Shown here in pieces: positions 9,770-20,157 of a DNA stretch of 64,000 bases. Position 1 is the stretch's first letter; the number at the start of each line of letters is the position of its first letter. The notes under the pieces were generated by a model. The model did not search any database. It saw only the letters and a list, made by a program, of their open reading frames with translations, and had not been told where the DNA came from. The stretch comes from Phaeobacter sp. CECT 5382 (GTDB lineage Bacteria > Pseudomonadota > Alphaproteobacteria > Rhodobacterales > Rhodobacteraceae). The position numbers and the translations under genes were made by a program. The stretch spans positions 62,001 to 126,000 of the forward strand of contig NZ_CYSG01000012.1 in assembly GCF_001457775.1 (NCBI RefSeq), written 5' to 3'.

Positions 9770-11326
9770 CTAGTTGGCTGGGGGCTTCCCCCGGCGCAGG
9801 CTTGATTTCAGCTCTGACAGGGAAAAGGCCCCAAGGATCTGGCCAGTGCCAAAAAAAATCACCCCGCCTGCAAGAACAAGCCCGAACAGGGCCAGATAGC
9901 GCCAGCTTGGCAGGGTGAAAACCCAGCTGAACTGTTGCACGCCGAGGTACAGAACACCCCCCATCACCAGAGCCGCGATGAGCGCGCGCAGGGAACGCTG
10001 ATAGAAGCGGGTGTCAAAGCGGGCGGCCTCTCCCATGCGTCCAGCCCCAAGCCAGAGCAGCGCCACCATAGCCCAGCCTGCTGCCGACGCGGCAATGGCC
10101 GGGGCCACCCAGCCGACCAGAGGTTTCAGCCCAACTGCCAGTGCTGCATTCACCACCATGGCAAACAGCGCATAGTAAAATGGGCTGCGGGTGTCTTCGC
10201 GGGCAAAGTAAAGCGGTTGCAGAACTTTTTGCAGGATGAACGCAGGCAGGCCCGCACCATAGATGGCCACAGCGAGGGCGATGGCGGCGACGTCCTCGGG
10301 GCCGGTGGCGCCGCGCTCGTAGAGTACGGAAATCAACGGCAGGGGTACCGCCATGAAGGCAACCGCTGAGGGCAGGGTGAAGACCAGCGAGAACTCTCCG
10401 GCGCGGGACAGGGCCTCACGCGCGCCTGTGTCATCGCCACCGCGCAAGCGCCGGGTGAGATCCGGCAGCAGCACAATGCCCACCGCAACGCCGATAACAC
10501 CGAGCGGCAGCTGATACAGCCGGTCGGCAATGAACAGCCAGCTGACCGCGTTTTCTATATCCGAGGCAACCAGTTGCCCGACCACCAGATTGACCTGCGT
10601 GACCCCCATGGCCAGAGCCGCCGGCAAGGCGACACGCATTAGCCGCCGCATTGCTGGGTTGATACGCGGAAGGCCAGGACGCAGGTGAATCCCGGCCCGA
10701 CTGGTGGCGACCCAGACCAGCGCCAGCTGCGCCACACCGGCGACCGGAATGGTCCAGACCAGCCAGGTGATCACCTCGCCACCCAGAGCGGCCCCAAGAA
10801 CCATGGCCCCGCAGGCCAGGATATTGAGCATCACCGGAGCAGCTGCGGCGGCTGCAAAGCGGCCGGTGGCGTTCAGCACACCGGAAAACAGGGCCGCCAG
10901 CGACATGAACAGAATATAGGGAAAGACCACATGGCCATATCCCACGGTGAGGTCAAAGCGCGCATCGCCCTGAAAGCCTTCGGCGGTCAACCAGACCAGC
11001 GCAGGCATAAAGACCATGCCAAGGCCAACCAGAGCCAGCACGGCGCAGGCCAGCAGGTTAAAGGCCTCCTGGGCAAACCGCTGCGGATCCTCGCCGCTTT
11101 CCAACCGTTTGGAAAACTGCGGCACGAAGGCCGCATTAAAGGCGCCTTCAGCAAAGAACCGGCGAAACATGTTGGGCAGCCGGAAGGCGGCAACAAAGGC
11201 ATCAAGAACCGGGCCGGGGCCGATATAGGCCGCGATCAGGATTTCGCGGGCAAAGCCGAGAATGCGGCTGGTCAGAGTCCAAAAACCGACGGTCATGAAG
11301 CCCGAAAGCAATTTTACAGGTTTCAT
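9770..11326 (-). CDS. murJ: Lipid II flippase MurJ (MviN)
   Basis: 518 residues, almost entirely hydrophobic with about 14 membrane segments, the MOP-superfamily architecture. The N-terminus ([55 protein letters not shown] in its parts) contains the conserved SR-x-GF-REIL, DAF-AFR-PN and RFFAEGAF blocks essential in MurJ. It moves lipid II across the inner membrane for peptidoglycan synthesis. Its start overlaps the glnD stop by four bases (ATGA), so translation is coupled to glnD. Confidence 0.95.
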   Translation of the reverse strand: MKPVKLLSGFMTVGFWTLTSRILGFAREILIAAYIGPGPVLDAFVAAFRLPNMFRRFFAEGAFNAAFVPQFSKRLESGEDPQRFAQEAFNLLACAVLALVGLGMVFMPALVWLTAEGFQGDARFDLTVGYGHVVFPYILFMSLAALFSGVLNATGRFAAAAAAPVMLNILACGAMVLGAALGGEVITWLVWTIPVAGVAQLALVWVATSRAGIHLRPGLPRINPAMRRLMRVALPAALAMGVTQVNLVVGQLVASDIENAVSWLFIADRLYQLPLGVIGVAVGIVLLPDLTRRLRGGDDTGAREALSRAGEFSLVFTLPSAVAFMAVPLPLISVLYERGATGPEDVAAIALAVAIYGAGLPAFILQKVLQPLYFAREDTRSPFYYALFAMVVNAALAVGLKPLVGWVAPAIAASAAGWAMVALLWLGAGRMGEAARFDTRFYQRSLRALIAALVMGGVLYLGVQQFSWVFTLPSWRYLALFGLVLAGGVIFFGTGQILGAFSLSELKSSLRRGKPPAN

Positions 11327-14151
11327 GAGCGCGCCCGTTTGGCACCTTCAGAGATGGCCTCGCGCAATTTGCGCTCCAGGGCGTTTTGCTTTGACAGCGT
11401 GTGGTATTTCAAACCGAACATGTCCTTGACGTAAAAGGTATCCACCACCTGTTCGCCATAGGTCGCAATCACCGCATTGGCGATATAGACATTGGCGTCG
11501 GCCAGAGTGCGGGCCAGATCATAGAGCAGCCCGGTGCGGTCGCGGGTGTCGACCTCGATGATGGTGTAGATCTCAGAGCCTTCGTTATCAAAGGTGATAT
11601 GGGTCGGCACCTTGAAGGCCTTTTCGCGCTTCTTGATCTTGTCGCGGGACACCAGAGCCTCGCGGGTGATGACTTCGCCCTTGAGGGTTTTCAGGATCAT
11701 CTGGGTCAGCCGCGGCAGGCGCGAAGCCTCAAACGGATGGCCCTCGGCGTCCTGGATCCAGAAGGCATCGGTCACATAGCCATCCTTGGTGGTATAGCTG
11801 CGGGCATCGACCACATTGGCGCCAACCAGGGCCAGTGCGCCCGAAACACGGGCAAAGATGCCGGGGTGGTCTGCCATTACGAAACAGGCGCGTGTGGCGT
11901 CGCGATCATCGTCCGGATAGAGACGGATCACCACTTCGCCGGGGTCATTCAGCGCCTCGAGGTCTCGCAGCATTTCGGCAAAATCAACATGTGCGGTGAC
12001 ATGTAGTCCCTGCCAGTAGGGATCATAGTGACGAGAAGTTTCGCGTTTCAGATCTGCTTTGGGCCAGTCGGGCAGGGCGGCGCGCAGCGCCTTTTTGGCA
12101 GCGGCACCGCGATGTTCGCGGTTCAGGGCCTCCATGCCGTTGTCCAGCGCCTCGCGGGTCTGGTTATAGAGCGCGCGCAGCAGCGCCGCTTTCCAGTTGT
12201 TCCAGGTGTCCGGGCCAACACCACGAATGTCACAGACCGTGAGCACCAGCAGCAGATCCAGCCGTTTCACCGATTGCACCGCTTTGGCAAAACCGCGCAC
12301 GGTACGCGGGTCGGCGATGTCGCGTTTTTGCGCCATATCCGACATCAGCAGATGGTTGCGCACCAGCCATTCCACAGTTTCGCTGTCGGCCTTGTTCAGC
12401 CCCAGGCGCGGCGCCACCCTGCGTGCGATCTGTGCGCCAAGAATGGAATGATCCTGCTCGCGCCCCTTGCCGATATCATGCAGCAGCATCGCCACCAGCA
12501 GGACCTTGCGATTAAGCCCCTTGCGGATCACCTCCGACGATAGCGGCAGTTCGTCTTCCAGCTCGCCCTTCTCGATGGCGGTTAGGTTGGAAATCACCTG
12601 AATGGTGTGCTCGTCTACGGTGTAGGAATGATACATATTGAACTGCATCATCGCCACGATGGGTCCGAACTCCGGGATAAAGGCGGACAGCACACCGAGC
12701 TCATTCATCCGACGCAGGGCGCGTTCGGGATTGCCGTGCTTCAGCAGTAGGTCCAGAAAAATGCGACGGGCTTCCTTGTTGGCGCGCATCTCGTCGTCGA
12801 TCAGATCAAGATTGGCAGTCACAAGACGCATGGCATCCGGGTGGATCAGCATGCCTGTGCGGAGGGCTTCCTCAAAAATCCGCAGCAGGTTCAGCTTATC
12901 CTGCAAGAAATCGTCAGGGTCCGCCACGTCCAAACGGTTGTGAATGACCTTGTACCCGGGTTTAACTTTGGGGCGGCGGCGAAAGATCCGTTCCAGCAGC
13001 GGCGCGCCCTTTTGCTGGCTGGCCTCCAGTTTTGTCAGCAAAATTCGCGTAAGATCGCCAACGGTCGTCGCATAGCGAAAATAGTCCTGCATGAACAGTT
13101 CCACCCCACGCCGCCCGGCGCGATCTTTGTAGCCCATGCGGCTGGCAACTTCGACCTGCAGATCAAAGTTGAGCTGCTCTGTTGGGCGTCCGGTGACCAG
13201 ATGCAGATGCGACCGTACTGCCCAAAGGTAGTTCGCAGCCTTGGCAAAGGTGTCAAATTCTTCTGGGGTAAACAGACCCAGCGGCACCAGTTCGGCGACG
13301 TCTTGCACCTGATAAAGATATTTGGCGATCCAGTAGAGCGATTGCAGATCCCGTAGCCCGCCTTTGCCCTCTTTGACGTTGGGCTCCACCATGTAGCGTT
13401 CGCCCTGTTTCAGATGTCGGGCATCGCGTTCGGCCAGCTTCGCCTCGACAAATTCCTGCGCATCGCGCGAGAAAAGATCACTGCGCAGGCGCTCTTCGAG
13501 CTCCAGTGCCAAAGCGTGATCGCCAATCAGAAAACGCTGCTCCAGCATAGCAGTGCGAATAGTAAAATCTTCGGCGCCCAGACGGATGCAATCCTTGATG
13601 GTGCGGCTGGAGTGTCCGACCTTGAGCCGCAGATCCCACAGGATATAGAGCATCGATTCAATGACGCTCTCGGCCCAGGCGGTTATCTTGTAGGGAGTCA
13701 GGAACATCAGATCGACGTCTGAGAAAGGCGCCATCTCACCCCGACCATAGCCGCCGACCGCGATCAGGGCGATACGTTCGCCAGAGGTCGGCGTGGCCAC
13801 CGGATGCAGATAGGTGGTGGCAATGTGGAATGCCGTCATCACCAGGCCATCGGTCAGATAGCTATAGGATTGGGTCAGGGCACGGGCCGCAAAAGGTGCC
13901 TTTGCAAAGTGCTCGGCAATGGCTGCACGACCCGCCTTGTTGGCGGCCTGCAGCAGGGTCACGCATTCACCGCGCAGCGTGCTGTTATCGACATCCTGTG
14001 CCAGGACAGCGATCTGCGCCTCGATGGCAGTGCGGTCGAATATGGTCTGTGCGTCGCAGATCAGCCCCTGCTGGAGCTTGGGCTGATCTGGAAGGGCGGT
14101 CAGGCTCGGATCAGAATCCGGCGCCTGAGAAGCTGCTGGGGGCTGAGTCAA
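11323..14151 (-). CDS. glnD: Bifunctional [protein-PII] uridylyltransferase GlnD
   Basis: 942 residues if started at TTG 14151, where AGAAGG lies nine bases upstream; an ATG at 14235 in the same frame would overlap the upstream gene by 125 bases and is less likely. Domains in order: nucleotidyltransferase with GGYGRGEMAPFSDVDLMFL, an HD hydrolase domain with LLHDIGKGREQDHS, and two ACT domains in the last 200 residues (RVSGALALVGANVVDARSYTTKDG and DRTGLLYDLARTLADANVYIANAVI in parts). It uridylylates and deuridylylates PII according to glutamine and is the top nitrogen sensor. It overlaps the LpoA-like gene by 41 bases and murJ by 4. Confidence 0.93.
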   Translation of the reverse strand: MTQPPAASQAPDSDPSLTALPDQPKLQQGLICDAQTIFDRTAIEAQIAVLAQDVDNSTLRGECVTLLQAANKAGRAAIAEHFAKAPFAARALTQSYSYLTDGLVMTAFHIATTYLHPVATPTSGERIALIAVGGYGRGEMAPFSDVDLMFLTPYKITAWAESVIESMLYILWDLRLKVGHSSRTIKDCIRLGAEDFTIRTAMLEQRFLIGDHALALELEERLRSDLFSRDAQEFVEAKLAERDARHLKQGERYMVEPNVKEGKGGLRDLQSLYWIAKYLYQVQDVAELVPLGLFTPEEFDTFAKAANYLWAVRSHLHLVTGRPTEQLNFDLQVEVASRMGYKDRAGRRGVELFMQDYFRYATTVGDLTRILLTKLEASQQKGAPLLERIFRRRPKVKPGYKVIHNRLDVADPDDFLQDKLNLLRIFEEALRTGMLIHPDAMRLVTANLDLIDDEMRANKEARRIFLDLLLKHGNPERALRRMNELGVLSAFIPEFGPIVAMMQFNMYHSYTVDEHTIQVISNLTAIEKGELEDELPLSSEVIRKGLNRKVLLVAMLLHDIGKGREQDHSILGAQIARRVAPRLGLNKADSETVEWLVRNHLLMSDMAQKRDIADPRTVRGFAKAVQSVKRLDLLLVLTVCDIRGVGPDTWNNWKAALLRALYNQTREALDNGMEALNREHRGAAAKKALRAALPDWPKADLKRETSRHYDPYWQGLHVTAHVDFAEMLRDLEALNDPGEVVIRLYPDDDRDATRACFVMADHPGIFARVSGALALVGANVVDARSYTTKDGYVTDAFWIQDAEGHPFEASRLPRLTQMILKTLKGEVITREALVSRDKIKKREKAFKVPTHITFDNEGSEIYTIIEVDTRDRTGLLYDLARTLADANVYIANAVIATYGEQVVDTFYVKDMFGLKYHTLSKQNALERKLREAISEGAKRARS

Positions 14152-15283
14152 TGACGACCACCTTCTGTTCTTTGATCGTTGCAATGGCCAGACCGCGGTC
14201 ATTGGTGCCATCGGGGCGGAGGCGGAAGATACCACCGGTGCCTTGGAAGCCCGCGCCCTGGGTCAGCGCGGCGGCGGTTAGAGCGTCTGATTTTCCGGCA
14301 CCGACCAGGGCACCAATCGCGGCGATACCGTCATAGGCAAGACCACCAATCGAATGTGGTGCCCCGCCATAGGCGGCTTCATAGCGATCACGGAAAGTTT
14401 TTGCCTTGCCGGGGTCGGGCATAGCGAACCAACCGCCCTGAACACCGGGCAGGGACAGGGTCTGTGCAGGCACATCCCAGCGGGTCAGACCGATATACTG
14501 CACGTCCGTGGGTTTCACGCCGGCTTCGGGCAGCAGCTGCGTCAACAGGGGCAGGGCACCAGCGGTGGTCGCGGTCAGAAACAGCGCATCGGCGCCATCG
14601 GCACCGGTGGCGTTGCGGATCTGTGGAATGGCGTTGATCACGCCTTTTTGCGACAGCTCATAGCCGACGCTGCCAGTGATGGTCACGCCCGACTGTGCTG
14701 CTGCATTGCGGATCGCGGACTGGCCAGCAAGCCCGGCGGAATTGGTGCCGCCAGCGATCAGGATCTTGGTTTTGCCCTGTGATTTGGCATAGCTGGTCAA
14801 GCGACGGGCCGTGTTGTCAAAGGTTGGCCCGAGAATGAAAACATTGCCCCCGGCAATCGAGGTGGTGTTGGAAAAGGCCAGAACATTGACGCCCTTGCGT
14901 GCGGCTGCAATGCCAGCAGCATTGGCGGCTTCGGCATAGACCGGCCCGAGAATGATCCGGGCACCGGCTTCAACTGCTTCGGTGGCGGCAGCGGCGGCGC
15001 GGGTGGGATCCCCTGCGGTATCATAGATGCGCAGGTCAATCTGTACGCCCTGCAAATCGGCAATCGCCAGACGGGCCGCGTTTTCCAGGCTTTGCGCCAG
15101 TACGCTATCGCCAGACTGGGAGGATCCGCGCGGCACCAGCAGCGCCACCGGAACAGGTTTGGAGGTATTGATTGTGGGACCGCCGCCAATAGAGATCGGA
15201 TCACAGGCGGCCAATGCAAATGTCGAAATCGCCGCAACGGCTGTCAATGTTGCCTTGCGGGCCCGTTTGAAAACAGCAAACAT
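14111..15283 (-). CDS. Penicillin-binding-protein activator (LpoA-like lipoprotein)
   Basis: 390 residues from ATG 15283; an upstream ATG at 15313 would place extra residues before the signal peptide and is not preferred. The N-terminus MFAVFKRARKATLTAVAAISTFALAAC is a lipoprotein signal with lipobox LAAC. The remainder is a periplasmic-binding-protein fold of the LpoA/LivJ type (VALLVPRGSS, ARIILGPVYAEAANAAG, VLAFSNT, YDGIAAIGALVGAG). In enterobacteria LpoA stimulates PBP1a from the outer membrane; alphaproteobacterial proteins of this kind are annotated likewise, without the N-terminal TPR domain. It is divergent from rsmI, as in many proteobacteria, and heads glnD-murJ. Confidence 0.8.
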   Translation of the reverse strand: MFAVFKRARKATLTAVAAISTFALAACDPISIGGGPTINTSKPVPVALLVPRGSSQSGDSVLAQSLENAARLAIADLQGVQIDLRIYDTAGDPTRAAAAATEAVEAGARIILGPVYAEAANAAGIAAARKGVNVLAFSNTTSIAGGNVFILGPTFDNTARRLTSYAKSQGKTKILIAGGTNSAGLAGQSAIRNAAAQSGVTITGSVGYELSQKGVINAIPQIRNATGADGADALFLTATTAGALPLLTQLLPEAGVKPTDVQYIGLTRWDVPAQTLSLPGVQGGWFAMPDPGKAKTFRDRYEAAYGGAPHSIGGLAYDGIAAIGALVGAGKSDALTAAALTQGAGFQGTGGIFRLRPDGTNDRGLAIATIKEQKVVVIDSAPSSFSGAGF

Positions 15284-15393
15284 AATGAACTTGAAACTCC
15301 CCTTGTCCGGCATGGTGTCCGGCCTGTTGTCCGGCGTACAGCACCGTGTTGGTTCAGGGGCAGATAATAAACGACCAAAAAGGCGGGTCCAGC

Positions 15394-16251
15394 GTGAATC
15401 ATCAGATCGTCAATTTGTTGCCGGGATTGTATTTTGTGGCAACACCTCTGGGCACGGCGCGCGACATCACGCTGCGGGCTCTGGATGTGTTGGCCTCGGC
15501 GGATCTGATCGCCGCCGAAGACACCCGGTCCCTGCGCCGCCTGATGGAGATCCACGGGATTCCCATGCGCGATCGTCATGTCATTGCCTATCATGACCAT
15601 AGCGGGGCGGCTGCGCGGGGCAAATTGCTGGCTGCACTCGCATCCGGGCAAAGCGTTGCTTATGCTTCCGAGGCAGGTATGCCGCTGATTGCCGATCCGG
15701 GATACGGGCTGTCAAAGGCGGCTGCCGAGGCCGGGCATCTGGTGACCTCGGCACCGGGGGCGACAGCAGTGACCACGGCGCTGGCACTGGCTGGCCTGCC
15801 GACGGATGCGTTCTTTTTTGCGGGATTTTTGCCCAATGCCAGTGGCGCGCGCCGCAAACGGCTGGAAGAGGTCCGCGCCATCCCCGGCACCTTGGCGTTT
15901 TACGAATCGCCCAAACGAGTGGCGGCTTCGGTGGCCGACATGGCCGACATCCTGGGCAATCGCCCCGCAGCACTCTGCCGCGAGCTGACCAAGAAATTCG
16001 AAGAGGTACGCCGCGCTCCCCTGCAGGAACTGGCTGCCAGTTTGGTTGAAAAACCGGTCAAGGGAGAGATCGTGGTGTTGGTGGACCGGGCCTCTGCCCC
16101 GGAGGTGAGCGAAGGCGATATCGAAAGCGATCTGCGCGCCGCGCTGCAGGACAACTCAGTCAAGGACGCGGCGGCCATCGTGGCCGAAGCTCATGAGATG
16201 CCGCGCCGCAAAGTCTATCAGCTGGCCCTGAAATTGGCCAAGGAAGACTGA
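15394..16251 (+). CDS. rsmI: 16S rRNA 2'-O-ribose C1402 methyltransferase
   Basis: 285 residues from GTG 15394, which has AAGGCGGG just upstream; the frame can be extended to a GTG at 15346 but this would give an unusual N-terminal tail. The tetrapyrrole-methylase fold is shown by GLYFVATPLGTARDITLRALDVLASADLIAAEDTR in parts, followed by ISDAG-like ASEAGMPLIADPG and the PGATAVTTALALAGLPTDAFFFAGFLP stretch. It methylates C1402 in the 16S decoding centre using SAM. The gene is followed 33 bases later by yraN, the conserved partner. Confidence 0.93.
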   Translation: MNHQIVNLLPGLYFVATPLGTARDITLRALDVLASADLIAAEDTRSLRRLMEIHGIPMRDRHVIAYHDHSGAAARGKLLAALASGQSVAYASEAGMPLIADPGYGLSKAAAEAGHLVTSAPGATAVTTALALAGLPTDAFFFAGFLPNASGARRKRLEEVRAIPGTLAFYESPKRVAASVADMADILGNRPAALCRELTKKFEEVRRAPLQELAASLVEKPVKGEIVVLVDRASAPEVSEGDIESDLRAALQDNSVKDAAAIVAEAHEMPRRKVYQLALKLAKED

Positions 16252-16284
16252 AGAAGGAAACACCAAGAAAGGACGCCTTACGCC

Positions 16285-16671
16285 ATGCCCGAATCACGTA
16301 GCATCACTGGCCTGCGAGCACATCTGGCGGGCGGGGCGGCCGAAGAGCAGGCCGAACGCGCCTATCTTGCGCGTGGCGCCAAGGTTCTGGAGCGACGTTG
16401 GCGCGGCGAAGGCGGCGAGGTTGACCTGATCGTGCGAGAAGGCGACGTTGTGGTCTTTGTCGAGGTGAAATCCGGGCGCAGCCGGGACGCGGCGCTGGCG
16501 CGGATCACGCCTGCGCAGATGCGACGGGTACAGGCCTCGGCAGGCTTGTATCTTGATCGCGAACCGGCAGGTGCGCTGGCAGGTGCGCTAAGCGAGGCGC
16601 GCATTGATGTGGTGCTGGTCTTTGGCACCGGTGAGGTCGAGATCCTGGAGAACGCCTTTGGTCAGGGATGA
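16285..16671 (+). CDS. yraN: YraN/UPF0102 endonuclease-like protein
   Basis: 128 residues. The UPF0102 core is present: AYLARGAKVLERRWRGEGGEVDLIVREGDVVVFVEVKSGR in parts (about residues 28-70), a PD-(D/E)xK-like arrangement with GEVDLI and VEVK. The family's cellular function is still not settled; its constant neighbourhood with rsmI suggests a link to nucleic-acid processing. It lies between rsmI and gshB. Confidence 0.88.
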   Translation: MPESRSITGLRAHLAGGAAEEQAERAYLARGAKVLERRWRGEGGEVDLIVREGDVVVFVEVKSGRSRDAALARITPAQMRRVQASAGLYLDREPAGALAGALSEARIDVVLVFGTGEVEILENAFGQG

Positions 16672-16767
16672 CGCCGGAGATCTGTTGCGCCACAGGTTAT
16701 TGCACGCGACATATTGAACCCGCGCCGCCGCTGCGCCATCTATGGCGAAACCAAAAGGGATACTGCC

Positions 16768-17715
16768 ATGAAAATCGCCTTCCAGATGGACCCGATCATG
16801 GGCGTGGACATCAACGCTGACAGCTCTTTCCGCCTCGCCGAAGAGGCGCAGGCCCGAGGTCATGAGCTGTTCTTTTATGGCCCCGACCAGCTGGCCTATC
16901 AGGAAGGCCGCATCACCGCGCGTGGTCAGGACATGACGGTGCAGCGGGTGGCAGGCACGCCTGCCGTTCTGGGCGAGATGCGCGAAGTGGATCTCGCCGA
17001 TTTTGACGTGGTCTGGCTGCGTCAAGACCCGCCATTCGATATGCATTACATCACCTCAACGCATCTGCTGGACCGTCTGAAAGACGACTGCCTAGTGGTG
17101 AATGACCCTTTCTGGGTGCGCAACTACCCCGAAAAACTGCTGGTGCTGGACTTCCCGGACCTGACGCCACCCACTGCGATTGCCCGCGATCTGGACACGA
17201 TCAAAGCCTTCAAGGCGCACCACGGCGATATCATTCTGAAGCCGCTCTATGGCAATGGCGGTGCGGGGGTGTTCCGGCTGGACGCGAATGACCGCAACCT
17301 GACCTCGTTGCACGAACTGTTCACCGGCTTCAGCCGCGAGCCTTTGATTGTGCAAAAATTCCTGCCTGATGTCAGCAATGGCGACAAACGGGTAATTCTG
17401 GTCGATGGCGAACCTGTCGGGGCCATCAACCGGGTACCTGCCGCAGGCGAGACCCGCTCGAACATGCATGTGGGGGGGCGGCCCGAAAAGATCGGCCTGA
17501 CGGATCGGGATCTGGAGATCTGCGCCGCCATCGGTCCGTTGTTGAAAGAAAAAGGTCAGGTCTTTGTCGGCATCGATGTGATTGGCGACTACCTGACTGA
17601 AATCAACGTCACCTCCCCCACCGGTATCCAAGAGCTGGAGCGGTTTGACGGTGTGAATATCGCCGAAAAAATTTGGCTGGCCATCGAGACCCGCGCCGCT
17701 GCCCGAACAGCATAG
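16768..17715 (+). CDS. gshB: Glutathione synthetase
   Basis: 315 residues from ATG 16768 ([21 protein letters not shown]), the standard GshB start and length. ATP-grasp features: [35 protein letters not shown] near residues 150-168, and [17 protein letters not shown] near the C-terminus with metal-binding Glu/Asn. It ligates glycine to gamma-glutamylcysteine with ATP. An extension upstream to 16714 has no ribosome-binding site and is rejected. Confidence 0.95.
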   Translation: MKIAFQMDPIMGVDINADSSFRLAEEAQARGHELFFYGPDQLAYQEGRITARGQDMTVQRVAGTPAVLGEMREVDLADFDVVWLRQDPPFDMHYITSTHLLDRLKDDCLVVNDPFWVRNYPEKLLVLDFPDLTPPTAIARDLDTIKAFKAHHGDIILKPLYGNGGAGVFRLDANDRNLTSLHELFTGFSREPLIVQKFLPDVSNGDKRVILVDGEPVGAINRVPAAGETRSNMHVGGRPEKIGLTDRDLEICAAIGPLLKEKGQVFVGIDVIGDYLTEINVTSPTGIQELERFDGVNIAEKIWLAIETRAAARTA

Positions 17716-17745
17716 GGTACTTGCTGTAAAAACAGATTCACAAAC

Positions 17746-19248
17746 TCATGCGCTCAGACGAAAGCTGAGCGCCTCTGCCACATGCGGGCGTTGGACCTGA
17801 TCTTCCTGCGCCAGATCGGCGATGGTGCGCGACACGCGTAAAACTCGGTGATAGCCGCGGGCGGTCAGGGAAAACCTGTCTGCGGCGCGGCGCAACAGAT
17901 CGCGGCTGTCAGGGTCCAGCTGCGTGGCCTGCTGCAAGATCTCGCCTTCGGCATCGGCGTTTTGCCAGACCTCGGGGCTGTCGTGGTAGCGTGCAGCCTG
18001 CATGTCACGCGCCTGCGCCACACGGGCCGCGACCTCTTGCGATCCTTCTTGGCTGCCGGGCAGATCAAGATCCGAAACCGCTACGGGCGGCACTTCGATG
18101 CGCAGATCAAACCGGTCCAGCATCGGGCCCGAAATGCGGCCCAGATAGTCCTCGCCGCAGGCCGGTGCACGGGCGCAGGCGCGGGCGGCATCGGCCAGAT
18201 AGCCGCATTTGCAGGGATTGGCCGCGGCCACCAGCATGAACCGGCTGGGGTAACGGATATGCGCATTGGCGCGCGCAATCATCACCTCGCCGCTTTCCAG
18301 TGGCTGGCGCAGAGTCTCCAGCGCCACGCGGTTGAATTCCGGCAACTCATCCAGAAACAGCACACCGTTGTGAGCCAGGCTGATCTCACCGGGCTGGGCC
18401 CGCCGCCCACCGCCGACGATGGCCGCAACTGAGGCGCTGTGATGGGGTTCACGAAAGGGACGGCTACGGTTGATGCCACCGTCTTCGATCAAGCCACACA
18501 GGGACTGGATCATTGAGGTTTCCAGTGCCTCGCGAGGCGACAGCTCTGGCAGGATCGAAGGAAGGCGTGCGGCCAACATGGATTTCCCCGATCCCGGTGG
18601 GCCAACCAACAGAATATGATGCCGTCCGGCGGCGGCGATCTCCAGCGCGCGTTTGGCCTGTTCCTGGCCCTTGATGTCGCGCAGATCCCGCAACCCCTGC
18701 GTCTGGCTGACTTCGCCGGGCTGGGCGCAGGCCAGTGGTGCTTCGCCGGTGAAATGGCGCACAACGTCGCTAAGGCTGGCCGCGCCAGTAACCAAGGCAT
18801 CCCCCGCCCAAGCTGCCTCCGGGGCGGAGGCTTTGGGGCAGAGCAATTGCCGGTTCTGCGCTGCCGCCGACATGGCGGCGGGCAGGGCGCCGATCACCGG
18901 CATCAGCAGCCCGTCCAGCGACAGCTCGCCCAAGGCGATCGTGTCGGCGATGGCCTCGACAGGGATGATGTTGATCGCCGCCAGCAGCGCTAGCGCTATG
19001 GGTAGGTCGAAATGACTGCCTTCTTTGGGCAGATCCGCAGGCGAAAGATTGACCGTGATGCGTTTGGCAGGCAGCGCGATGGACATGGCGGCAAAGGCAG
19101 CGCGCACCCGCTCGCGCGCCTCGCTCACGGCCTTGTCCGGCAGGCCGACGATGGCAAAGGCCGGAAGGCCTGCGATCATCGAACATTGCACCTCAACCGG
19201 GCGCGCCTCTATGCCCTGAAAGGCAACCGTGTGGGCGCGGCTGATCAT
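17746..19248 (-). CDS. comM: YifB/ComM-type Mg-chelatase-like AAA+ ATPase
   Basis: 500 residues, standard for YifB/ComM. An N-terminal ChlI-like domain (GLPAFAIVGLPDKAVSEARERVRAAF in parts; VNLSPADLPKEGSHFDLPIALALL) precedes an AAA+ domain with Walker A LVGPPGSGKSMLA near residues 215-227, Walker B GVLFLDELPEF near 292-302, and a zinc-like cysteine cluster NPCKCGYLADAARACARAPACGEDY near 342-366. ComM is a helicase that helps branch migration of incoming DNA during natural transformation. Its target here is not known; it converges on gshB. Confidence 0.92.
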   Translation of the reverse strand: MISRAHTVAFQGIEARPVEVQCSMIAGLPAFAIVGLPDKAVSEARERVRAAFAAMSIALPAKRITVNLSPADLPKEGSHFDLPIALALLAAINIIPVEAIADTIALGELSLDGLLMPVIGALPAAMSAAAQNRQLLCPKASAPEAAWAGDALVTGAASLSDVVRHFTGEAPLACAQPGEVSQTQGLRDLRDIKGQEQAKRALEIAAAGRHHILLVGPPGSGKSMLAARLPSILPELSPREALETSMIQSLCGLIEDGGINRSRPFREPHHSASVAAIVGGGRRAQPGEISLAHNGVLFLDELPEFNRVALETLRQPLESGEVMIARANAHIRYPSRFMLVAAANPCKCGYLADAARACARAPACGEDYLGRISGPMLDRFDLRIEVPPVAVSDLDLPGSQEGSQEVAARVAQARDMQAARYHDSPEVWQNADAEGEILQQATQLDPDSRDLLRRAADRFSLTARGYHRVLRVSRTIADLAQEDQVQRPHVAEALSFRLSA

Positions 19249-19409
19249 CGTAGGTTATTCTCCTGTTCAAATAGAAGAAAACCATAGGGATCGTGGTATC
19301 GGAGTCGTTAACGATCTTACTTGCTGGCCTGATTTTATGTGGATTTTTCGCAGGGCCTTCAGGCAGGCCATTTCTGCGGGCCGGGGGCCCACCCCCATCC
19401 CGCAGGCTG

Positions 19410-20099
19410 TCAGAGCGGAGCGATCGGCCAGGGCAGGCGCGGCAAATCAAGTGCATAGGGTTCCGGGTCATATGAGACCTCGCGCGCCTGCTTTTGCCAG
19501 CGCAACACGGCGGGATCCGACATTAGCAGCTCGCAATAGGCGCGGGTTTCGGGGCGCACTGGCAGGTCGTAGCCGATGATCCGGGCCGCCACCGGCGTGT
19601 AAAAGACATCCGCTAGGCAATAGTCACCAAAAAGATAGCCAGTCTCGCTGCCGGATAGGTTTCGGGCGTGGGCAAACAACTGCTCGATCCGGGCAAGATC
19701 CGTGAGTACGGCATCAGAAGGGGCAAAGCCCTGCCAGACATGCGACAGCTGCATGGGGCAGTCACCGCGCAGGGCGGAAAATCCCGCGACCATTTCGGTG
19801 CACAGCCAGCGGGCGGTGGCGCGCAGCGCTTCGGCGCGCGGCCACAGACCTGCAGTTGGGTGCTGCTCTGCCAGGGTCTCTGCCATGGCAAGGCTTTCGC
19901 CCACCACCAGCCCCTGATCCGTTTTCAGGGCTGGAACCAGTCGTGCCGGGGTCAGATGCGCCATGTCCTGCGCCATGGTGCCAGAATAGAGGCCGACGAA
20001 ACGGGTCTGATGCGGGATTGCAAATTTTTCGAGCATGAGCCAGCCGCGCAACGACCAACTGGAATACATGCGATCACCAATATAAAGTTCATATGTCAT
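19410..20099 (-). CDS. Glutathione S-transferase family protein
   Basis: 229 residues. N-terminal thioredoxin-like GST domain: YELYIGDRMYSSWSLRGWLMLEKF with the SxR motif, then LVPALKTDQGLVVGESLAMAETLAEQHP in parts, where VPAL and ES bind glutathione. The C-terminal helical domain contains YLFGDYCLADVFYTPVAARI with the N-capping box. Substrate not predictable. It stands alone on the minus strand downstream of the cob genes. Confidence 0.85.
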   Translation of the reverse strand: MTYELYIGDRMYSSWSLRGWLMLEKFAIPHQTRFVGLYSGTMAQDMAHLTPARLVPALKTDQGLVVGESLAMAETLAEQHPTAGLWPRAEALRATARWLCTEMVAGFSALRGDCPMQLSHVWQGFAPSDAVLTDLARIEQLFAHARNLSGSETGYLFGDYCLADVFYTPVAARIIGYDLPVRPETRAYCELLMSDPAVLRWQKQAREVSYDPEPYALDLPRLPWPIAPL

Positions 20100-20157
20100 G
20101 ATCGCAGGCTAACAGTGGCGCGGAGGTGGAAAAATCTACAATTTGTGCGCCGGTGCA

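Noticed and set aside
10685-11434. 249-codon plus-strand frame opposite murJ and glnD
   Set aside because: Antisense shadow: low-complexity, rich in Gln/His/Gly/Arg, no recognised family.
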